Notes under the pieces: model-generated | What the model saw: the letters and a program-made list of their open reading frames with translations, nothing else | Databases searched by the model: none | What the model was told of the DNA's origin: nothing | Shown here: positions 57,266 through 64,000 of the stretch, one piece after another | How positions within the stretch are numbered: position 1 is the stretch's first letter | Layout: each line of letters starts with the position of its first letter | Program-made: the position numbers and the translations under genes | Assembly: GCA_001939145.1 (NCBI GenBank) | Contig: LSRX01000286.1 | Location: 99,965 to 163,964 of the forward strand | Length of the DNA: 64,000 nt | Direction: 5' to 3' | Source: Symbiodinium microadriaticum | Taxonomy: Eukaryota > Sar > Dinophyceae > Suessiales > Symbiodiniaceae

Positions 57266-59400
57266 CCGAAATCCGCAAAGTTTCGGAACTTGTCGGGGCA
57301 GAAGCCAGCATTGGCGAGAGTTTCGGGCTTTGGGCTTATTAGAGTTTAGCTAGGGTTTACGGCTCTGCGTTTTTTATTTAGGGTTAGGAGTGTAGGGGTT
57401 CGAGCTAGAGTTCAGGCTTTTGGACTCACGATGTGTGTGCGTGTGTGTGTGTGTGCCCTGAACCCGAAACCCTAAATCCCACACACGAGGCCCCCCCGTG
57501 TTAAAGGCTTAAGGGTTAGGGTATCTCCGCACAAGAAGAGCTCTAGCCTGGTGCTTGCGCAGCGGGGTGCACGCGGAGCGTGCATCGAAGTGGGATTGGG
57601 GAGCAGGCAGTTACGTTTGTGTGCAGTGAGGGTGTTGGACTCTGCGTGTTGCTTTAGGTCCAGGTGTGCGGTTTGCGACATTTTTGACTTGAGCTTGAAA
57701 TGTCTTCATGCGCAGCCATTTGCTCATTGCTGCTCGAGTTGCGAATAGAGCGGCAGAAGTCGGTTTCACAGTCGGTGTGCTCCAGATTTTCGGTTTCCCT
57801 CCCTCCACTCCCTCAGAAAATCCCGGGGGACGGGGGGTTGAGGTCTTCGTTGCGACCTTGCAACAGGGCCGGCTTGTGGCAGGGCAGTATGTTGCCTTGC
57901 TGAGCTTTACATGGACTGGAGGGCTGTGTGTTGGCCCTGGGTCGTCTCTTCCCCTAGCAATGTGACAAGACCTCTGTGCGCACCGAGTAAAATGAAGGTG
58001 GCAGTCCGAGTGCTTCTGTTCTGCGTAAAAATCCCATCCCAGAACCCCCAAGCTCCACAACTTTATAGGGTTTAGGGGTTTCGGGGTTTAGGGGTTTAGG
58101 GTTTAGGGGTTTAGGGTCTAGGGGTTTAGGGTCTAGGGTTGACGCTGCTTTTGAAGTTCTCCTGAACAGCGACCTTTCCAAACTCTAACGGCTTCACTGA
58201 GGGCCCATAAACCCTATCCCTAGCTCTTAACTCCGAACCCAATAGTAACCCTTATAATGTGGCGGCCCGAATAATAGACCGCCCCCCCTCGACCAAAAAT
58301 GTTGGTTTGAATAGTGCGGAACCGGGGGCGCCTCTGAGTGGGCTGGCTCAGGATCTGGGTGGCTTTGATTAAGTTAGAAGGGAATTGAGGGGGCCCGGGG
58401 TTTGGGGGCTGGCTTGCGTGGAGGGTCTGCGGTTCTCCGCGGATGCCCGGGTCGACTCCAAGATAACTACCGTCACTAAAAACCTTTCATTTTGAAGACT
58501 TTTCCCTCCAGCTTACACTCCCCTCCACAATCGACGAAATCTGAGGCCTGGTACTGTTTAGTANCCCTAAACCCTAAAAACTACAACGAACCCTTAAAGA
58601 ACCCTTGGAGCCATCGAGACTCTCCAGTTCTCAACACCCGAAACCCGAAAACCCGAATCCCTGAACCCTACACCCTTATAGATCCCCTACAGGAACCCTT
58701 AAAAGAGCCCTTGAAGGAACCCCTAAACCCTAGACCTCCAAAGCCTGAAACCGTGAACTCTACACTCTAAGACTCCAAACCCCCCAAACCCTAAACCCTA
58801 AGCCCTAAACCCTAAGCCCGAACTTGAGGTCGACTCGACGCCTTCCGACGAGAGCCTAAAGGCTTTCCTGAGTTCTCGGTAAGGGATTTAATTTAAGTTA
58901 CCATAATAAGGAAACCCTTAATAAGGAAACCCTTTTATTTACCATAGATCTCTAATTGTGGATATCTTAAAATTAAATCCCTTCACCATATTATTCACAA
59001 TAGATCCCTATTTTGGTAACTTAGAAAAATCCCTTATCAAGAACCCGGTTTCGCCCTGGTTCAAAGAGAGCTAGGGCCGGGTGGGCGCGCCACCGCTTCA
59101 GCTCGGGACCCGTCGATTAGGATTCCAGGGGTTCCGTTCAAGGCTTCCTATGAAAGTGCTTTCAAGGGCTCTATACTGCAGGTTCGAGAGTTTCGTAATT
59201 AGAATATTCTTCCTTGGGGTTCCTGAACCTTAAACCCTAAACCCTAATCGTCTTCCTTGGGGTTGCTTCACATAAGCGGGGTATCATATACCTCCAAGTC
59301 CAAGCCCTGCTCGAAAGATCTATTCAGGCCCGTGCAGTACATCGACCGACGGGGATTCAGCGTTTGCATCCAAAGACTGAGTGATCCCGTCATTTTGGGG
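57266..59400 (+). CDS. Exon chain, weakly like translation initiation factor IF-2
   Basis: 57266-57319 reads EIRKVSELVGAEASIGES (GT donor). An open + frame at about 57708-57965 contains LIAARVANRAAEVGFTVGVL and GVEVFVATLQQGRLVAGQYV; the second piece resembles the domain of IF-2/EF-Tu-like factors with the pattern G-x-V-x-T-x-L-x-x-G-x-L-x-V-G-x. About 58292-58351 reads NVGLNSAEPGAPLSGLAQ (GA donor), loosely like the 'AGPSxPVxxxGL' stretch that follows in IF-2. 58829-58878 reads VDSTPSDESLKAFLSS, with GTAAGG as donor. 59328-59399 reads PVQYIDRRGFSVCIQRLSDP. The IF-2 idea rests on two weak matches and could be wrong. The long minus frame at 57611-58060 is treated as a shadow. Confidence 0.33.
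57427..57454. repeat. (TG)n microsatellite
   Basis: 'gatgtgtgtgcgtgtgtgtg' and more TG units, 28 bp. Confidence 0.9.
58070..58142. repeat. TTTAGGG-type array
   Basis: Alternating 'gggtttagg' and 'ggtttaggggtttcgg' units between two candidate exons. Confidence 0.8.
58879..59048. mobile_element. C-family element with extra arms
   Basis: Begins gtaagggatttaatttaagt, ends aaatcccttatcaagaaccc. An internal 'aataaggaaacccttttatt' segment is partly duplicated. The exon 58829-58878 ends at its first base. Confidence 0.75.
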
Positions 59401-59429
59401 TGCAGCCCTTCAATATCGTAGACTTGTAG

Positions 59430-59624
59430 ATCTCAACATCACGCTCAGGGCATAGGGATGCGGTGGCGCACCTGGGGCATATAGGATCTCAAGGCGCCGT
59501 TCAACAGCATGGTTTCACTACAGCTTGGAAGGCATTCGAAGGCCGTGGCAGCCGCAACAACTCATCGAGTATGCTAAGTTCTAAGTCTAAGTCCGGTCGT
59601 TTGTCAGTCTCAACATTAAGCTTG
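59430..59624 (+). CDS. 195-nt Ser-rich exon with clean splice sites
   Basis: Acceptor 'gacttgtag' and donor TTG|GTAAGC bound 65 codons without a stop, phase 0 at both ends. It reads GHRDAVAHLGHIGSQGAVQQ and GFTTAWKAFEGRGS, then a Ser-rich tail (NNSSSMLSSKSKSGRLSVST). It has no ATG near its start, as expected for an internal exon. The flanks are CCCTAAA repeats downstream. Probably the same gene as the exon at 59328-59399. Function unknown. Confidence 0.55.
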
Positions 59625-59631
59625 GTAAGCC

Positions 59632-59830
59632 CAAGCCCCTAAACCCTAAACCCCTAAACCCCAAACCCCTAAACCCTAAGCCCCTACTATAAACTCCTAA
59701 ACCCTAAACCTCTAAACCCTAAACCTCTAAGCCCTAAACCTCTAAACCTCTAAACCCTAAACTCCTAAACCCTAAACCTCTAAACCCTCAGCCCCTAAAC
59801 CCTAAACCCGAAATCCATAAACCCCAAACC
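59632..59830. repeat. CCCTAAA/CCTCTAAA array
   Basis: About 200 bp of 'ccctaaacccctaaacc' and 'cctctaaaccctaa' variants starting directly after the GT donor at 59625. This is the reverse of the usual polarity found in other introns. Confidence 0.85.
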
Positions 59831-59871
59831 CTGCAGGGGAAGCTCGGGCCTCTAAAGCCCCTCACAGTCTC

Positions 59872-59984
59872 TATTTGGAGGCTCATGGGTAGTTATAAGT
59901 AGGGTGCTAAGTCCCCCAATATGGGATATAATTATAGTTACCCCTCTTATAACCCCACTTATAGCTACCCATGAAGCTCCAAGT
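59872..59984. mobile_element. Palindromic element E, copy 4
   Basis: atttggaggctcatgggtag to tagctacccatgaagctcca, with 'ttataagtagggtgctaagt' inside. Confidence 0.85.
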
Positions 59985-60082
59985 ACCCCTTCATGTCAAA
60001 GGCGCAGGCGGTTTCGAGTTTAGGGTTTACTGGGTTCTTGTTGGGGTTTAGGGTTTAGGGCTTACTGGGTTTAGGGTTTAGG

Positions 60083-60183
60083 GTTTGATTTACGTTACCA
60101 TCATAATAAGGAAACCAATATTATTTTGCCTATAGATCCCTATCATGGCAACTTAAATAATAAAGTCCCTAAACAAAAGCCCG
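60083..60183. mobile_element. Palindromic element C, copy 9
   Basis: tttgatttacgttaccatca to ggcaacttaaataataaagt, with 'ccctaaacaaaagcccgg' at the right end. A detached 'tgggttcttgttgggg' lies 50 bp upstream. Confidence 0.7.
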
Positions 60184-60254
60184 GGTTTAGGATTTAGGGG
60201 TTCAGGTCGGTGAGTCCCTTTAAAAGGCCAGAAGCATCTTCGACTCGACGCCCC

Positions 60255-60618
60255 GAAAACTGGGTTTAGGCTTTAGGAGTTTAGGGGTTTAGGGGTTTAG
60301 GGTATTTAGGGCTTTAGGGTTTGGGGTTTAGGGTTTAGGGTTTTAGGGGTTTTGGGCTTTAGGGCTTAGGGTTTGGGGTTTAGGGTTTAGGGGTTCAGGG
60401 CTTTAGGCTTTAGGGTTTGGGGTTTGGGGTTTAAGGGTTTTGGGCTTTAGGGTTTAGGGTATTTAGGGTTTTCGGGTTTAGGGTTTGAGGGTGTAGGGTT
60501 TAGGGTTTAGGGTATTTAGGGTTTTAGGGTTCAGGGTTTTTCAGGCTTTAAGGTTTAGGGTTTAGGGCTTCAGGGCTTTAGGGTTTAGGGCTTTAGGGTT
60601 TTCGGGTTTAGGGTTTAG
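60255..60618. repeat. TTTAGGG-type array ending in a used-looking TTTAG acceptor
   Basis: About 360 bp of 'gggctttagggtttgggg' variants. The last unit, ggtttag, abuts the exon ARAKKRLQLKLHVW at 60619. Confidence 0.8.
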
Positions 60619-62002
60619 GCCAGAGCGAAGAAGAGATTACAGTTGAAGCTTCATGTGTGGCTAACCGTACAGAAGTGTAGTTGCCTCGACTTAAGACATA
60701 ACCCGGTCTAGTAAACCGGAAACGTTAAGCCCCTTGATCCTGAAGCAGAGTCCGCGTTCATTGAAGGCAAACTGCCAGTCCAGAAGCGTTCGGTGCCAAA
60801 ATGGGTGGCTCACGGTCATGGGACCCCCAAATTGGTTTAGGGTTTAAGGTTTCATGTTTTTTGATGCTGTGTGCTTTTAGGGCGGTGAGCCAGATGCAGC
60901 TAGATGTACGGTCGCAGCTAATGTAGTGCGGCAATGCTCAAGCCAACTAAACCTTAAAAGCCCCCCAAAGACAAACCCTACACCCTAACCCTAAAAATAC
61001 ACGAGAATGCAGAGCCCCAGACCGGACATAACCATACAGCATACGCTCCATTGTTCTTGTCTTGCTTCTCCAAGTTTATGGTTCGGATCCAATTCAACAA
61101 AACTGGGTAGCCAAAAGAAGGAACTACATGATGGAGACGAAATTTAGACCCCTGATGAATAAGCCTCTGCCTGAACAGGGATTAATCCGATGCTACAACC
61201 AGCGGCAGGCTTGCTAGTCGTTTTGCATGGCTCCACACACCGTAGATTCGCAAACCATAAACAAGTCCCAATGTCCACTGACACCCTGACCCTTGTAGAT
61301 GTGGAATACTTGCAGGTGAAGGGCTACTAAAGCCATGGCCCATGAAAGCCTTGTGTGGTCCCATGGCATGTCTGCTGGTTTGAAAGGAAGCCATGCAGAA
61401 CTGTTCGATGTTTTTTCGCCCGCCTTCCTGGCGGATCCCGTATTGGGTTCCACGCTCAGGGATCCACTCTGCAGGAGGAAACCACAAGATACATACGGTT
61501 CAGGGTCCTACGCTGTAGGGTTTCGGGTTAACCCTAAACCCTATAACCCTAAATCGACAAGTTTTCTTGAAACTTCATGAAAAGCTACAAGTATATACTC
61601 CTCTGCGCTGAACCGACAGGTTTCCTTGAAGGTTCACGGTTTTTGCTAGGAGTCTACTCATACCCGCATTATAATGCCTTATTGCATTTGGAATGTGTTA
61701 TACCCCCAAACCCTATTCTAATACATTATAATTATTAAGGCCCCTACATTACTTGCCAAGCCCCCCAATCCCGTGATCACCTAGGCTCCTCAGTAGTACC
61801 CTTTTGCCCTTTTTCTTATCGGATTCCCTTATTAAAACCAAATAGCAGGAACAAGTGTACGTACTCTTATTATGAAGGGTTGGTCAGGAACCTGGTATAG
61901 CTTTTGTTTTGTGTTTGCTGGACGGTCTTGGGTATCTCGCATGAGAGTCTGTACTTGGGTTTCCTCCCGGCCGTTGCTCAAGCAAACGATCTCGGCATTT
62001 AG
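60619..62002 (+). CDS. Unrecognised exons, possible stop at 62000-62002
   Basis: 60619-60675 follows a TTTAG acceptor at the end of a TTTAGGG array and reads ARAKKRLQLKLHVWLTVQK (GT donor, phase 1). 60746-60834 follows a D-type element edge and reads ESAFIEGKLPVQKRSVPKWV, GT donor; the two join in phase. About 61333-61500 is open with HESLVWSHGMSAGLKGSHAE and LFDVFSPAFLADPVLGSTLR. 61901-62002 after 'ctggtatag' reads SHESLYLGFLPAVAQANDLG and ends with TAG; a second + frame there is also open. Unrecognised, and linkage of the last two parts is inferred from order. Confidence 0.42.
61660..61750. mobile_element. Palindromic element F
   Basis: 'cattataatgccttattgca' and 'ccccaaaccctattctaata' with 'attattaaggcccctacatt' at the right end. 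Confidence 0.7.
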
Positions 62003-62207
62003 ATGTTCGTGATCCTAGAAATAGCAAAGTGGGTCTGGTAGGTCTTTGGTTAGAAGGTGAAACCCAAACCGTCAAGACCCAAACCCTAAAGTCCCATCAA
62101 ACACCACATACCGCACTGCAAAATCCGAAAACTCCGCATACATCCCGTGCACAACCAGTGAAATGATGTCCTTGGAACATGCCGCCTAAGGCCTGAGAAT
62201 CGCGCAG

Positions 62208-62528
62208 GCTGGTGCAAAACAGTCCTGCCTTGACATGCTCAGAGAGCCCAAAGCTTTTCATCAAGGAAAACACCTTAGAAAACGGTGTCGGGCTCCATAA
62301 GTATAATAAGGGACCCTACGGAGGGACGCCCCTGTATTGATCGCCTAGCGTTAAGCTTGATTTAACCCTCCGTACTATCTCCGACACCTCGAAGCCCGCT
62401 AAGTTCATCGGGCTTTTGGCTTCAGTGTTGTGGGCTCATGCCTTCAGCACAAACAAACGCAAACACACACACACATGCACATCTGTGCAAACATGCATGA
62501 TGCATATATTTACACATGCACTGTACAC

Positions 62529-62562
<34 letters not shown>

Positions 62563-63447
62563 AACATTGAACGTTTCATTTAGTCACTTAGTCTATAGTT
62601 TCTACACTCTTTTGCCCTCCTCATGTTTACAGTATGCATTACCATCATAGACATAGCTCATAGAAAGCCAGGTAGGGACAAGTGGGCTCGGGATTCACGG
62701 TTCCTGGTGCTTCGTAGGGATCGGGGGAATGGATCCCTATGATAGTCCCTTCAGGTCCGGTCTAGTAGTCCCTGTACCCCATTCCCCCACCCTAAACCCT
62801 AAAACCCTAAACCCTAAACCCTATAACCCTAAAATTCTAAACCCTATACCCTAAAACCCAAAACCCTATAACCCTAAAGCTCTGAACCATATAACCCTAA
62901 AGCCCTAAATCCTAAACCCTATACCCTGAACCCTAACCCTAAACCCGATAACCCTAAACCCCTAAACCCCTAAACCCAAAACCATATAACTGCCTATAGC
63001 CCTACAATCCTAAACCCTAAACCCGAAGCCCTATCTTCAAGTTTTTCGGAATCTCGGCAGCATTCACGCTTGCGTGTTTCGCGGCCCGGAGGCCCGACAT
63101 CCGCACTCATCTTGGGGACGTAAAGACTCTGATTTTAGGGTTGAGGGTTGTAGGGTTTTAGGGTTTATGATTTAGGGTTTTAGGATCCGGGATTTAGGAG
63201 TTGGGAGTTAGGGCTTAGAGGTGTAGGAGTTAGCATTGTTGGGTTTAAGGCTCTATGTACAGCCTACCTAGCAAAAAGCAGGGTGGTTTCAGTGCACCTC
63301 AAAGCCAGGTAGTTTCCTCAGAACCACCAGAGCCCCTAAACCCTAAACCCTACCTGGAACCGCGAGAACCCCTCAAGCAACCGGGAAGTCAAGCTCTTCT
63401 CGCCGGAGGACGCCGCTGCTGCAGCGGCCGCAGCTGCACCCGGCTGA
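62208..63447 (+). CDS. Unrecognised exons, terminal poly-Ala exon
   Basis: 62208-62284 after 'atcgcgcag' reads AGAKQSCLDMLREPKAFHQG then KHLRKR, with GTGTCG as donor at the edge of palindrome K. 63042-63119 after 'tatcttcaag' reads FFGISAAFTLACFAARRPDI then RTHLGD, GT donor, a possible membrane helix. A terminal piece from about 63361 reads SSNREVKLFSPED, nine Ala, PG and TGA at 63445-63447. A frame at 62400-62460 (PAKFIGLLASVLWAHAF) may also be coding. Phases between the pieces were not proven. Confidence 0.4.
62285..62393. mobile_element. Palindromic element K forming an intron 5' end
   Basis: 'gtgtcgggctccataagtat' pairs at the edges with 'gtactatctccgacac'; 'ccctacggaggg' pairs with 'ccctccgta'. 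The exon 62208-62284 ends at its first base. Confidence 0.65.
62470..62566. repeat. (CA)n, (TA)n and (TG)n microsatellite
   Basis: 'acacacacacatgcacatct', later 'catatatatatatatatata' and 'tgtgtgtgtgt', forming a palindrome-like dinucleotide tract. Confidence 0.95.
62712..62792. repeat. Small palindrome 'gggggaatgg / ccattccccc'
   Basis: 'tagggatcgggggaatggat' mirrored by 'tgtaccccattcccccaccc'; CCCTAAA repeats start at once on its right side. A single copy in this window. Confidence 0.65.
62788..63035. repeat. CCCTAAA/CCCTATA array
   Basis: Mixed 'ccctaaaaccctaaacc' and 'ccctataaccctaaa' units. The exon FFGISAAFTLACF follows at 63042, so the array is in the 3' part of an intron. Confidence 0.85.
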
Positions 63448-63477
63448 GTCGGGAGGAAAAAGAAAAGGGTAACGACC

Positions 63478-63630
63478 CTAAACCCTAAATCCCTAAACCC
63501 TAAACCCCTAGACCACCACACCCCCAAACCCTAAACCCCTAAGCCCCTAAACCCCTAAACCCTAAGCCCCTACACCCCCAAACCCCCAAACCCCTAAACC
63601 CCTAAACCCCTAAGCCCTAGGCCCTAGGCC
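63478..63630. repeat. CCCTAAA/CCCCTAAA array
   Basis: About 150 bp of 'ccctaaacccctaaacc' variants after the stop at 63447. Confidence 0.85.
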
Positions 63631-63679
63631 CGCTGTCCTTTCTGGGTTAGGGCCAGGCTTTAGGGGTGGCATGGATTAG

Positions 63680-63840
63680 GGTTTGGGATTTAGGGTTTAG
63701 GGTGTATGGATTAGGGTTTAGGGTTTAGGGTGTATGGATTGGGGTTTAGGGTTTAGGGTTTAGGGTGTATGGATTAGGGTTTAGGGTTCAGGGTGTATGG
63801 ATTAGGGTTTAGGGTGTATGGATTGGTGTTTAGGGATGTT
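63680..63840. repeat. 28-40 bp tandem repeat 'tgtatggattagggtttaggg'
   Basis: Five units, each 'gtgtatggatt(a/g)gggttt' followed by one to three TTTAGGG units. Variable numbers of the telomere-like unit inside each copy suggest replication slippage. Confidence 0.85.
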
Positions 63841-64000
63841 TGGGAGTTTGGCGGTTCAGGGTTTCAGTGTGGGGGGGTTACAGGTTCAGGGCTTCGAAAG
63901 GTTGAGGGTTTTATTCAGGGTGGCCTTTCAGTCTTGCTAGTAGAACCTCCCGATAAACCATATCATGCCATGGGAGGGAAGCTCCTTAGAAGCCTTAGAA

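Noticed and set aside
57611..58060. Long minus-strand frame of 149 codons
   Set aside because: The + strand frames over the same bases fit neighbouring exons and strand better; His/Pro/Ser-rich minus translation with no motif.
1..64000. Dinoflagellate spliced-leader relics in retrocopied genes
   Set aside because: I looked for the conserved 3' part of the leader (ttttggctcaag) and saw no clear match by eye; absence is not proven.

Overview
The window looks like nuclear DNA of an alveolate protist, most likely a dinoflagellate; a chromerid is the main alternative. The reasons are: (i) degenerate Arabidopsis-type telomere repeats (TTTAGGG/CCCTAAA) scattered in both orientations over all 64 kb; (ii) genes split into exons of about 25-130 nt; (iii) introns whose donors are GT, GC or GA with AG|G-type acceptors, a donor mix described for dinoflagellates; (iv) every exon chain I could read lies on the + strand, as in unidirectional dinoflagellate gene arrays. 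No bacterial operon, tRNA, rRNA or CRISPR is visible. Almost none of the long open frames is a real gene. The real coding signal is in short exons found by reading frame, splice sites and family motifs.

Layout. 1-10.6 kb: 3' part of a class III adenylate/guanylate cyclase, with an exact 973-bp duplication in its last introns at a single N. 11.9-15.8, 16.4-18.5, 19.8-20.4 and 21.6-24.0 kb: exon chains of unrecognised proteins. 24.6-25.3 kb: the densest telomere-like block. 26.3-28.6 kb: an intronless, repeat-poor, frameshifted coding tract, probably a decayed mobile element or retrocopy. 29.7-30.8 kb: two unusual tandem repeats. 31.1-31.9 kb: assembly gap. 32.5-38.9 kb: an EF-hand calcium-binding protein. 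40.9-48.2 kb: an unrecognised gene whose last four exons join in phase. 42.9-43.4 kb: a second gap. 48.6-55.1 kb: a second EF-hand exon chain ending in a clear terminal exon. 55.9-63.5 kb: further exon chains, one weakly like translation factor IF-2.

Most striking feature. About 100-bp palindromic elements fall into at least eight families (called A-I and K here). At about ten places the end of an element coincides with an exon boundary inferred independently, so the terminal repeats themselves act as GT/GA donors or AG acceptors. These behave like introner elements. In addition, many introns carry TTTAGGG-type sequence after the donor and CCCTAAA-type sequence before the acceptor, so the two intron ends could pair into a hairpin. 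Both patterns place complementary sequence at the two ends of introns.

How the genes relate: nothing suggests one pathway, although a nucleotide cyclase and two EF-hand proteins are all second-messenger signalling components. All gene models are hand-read from the sequence without transcript data. Exon edges supported by a motif running across the junction (cyclase, EF-hands) are much firmer than the others.
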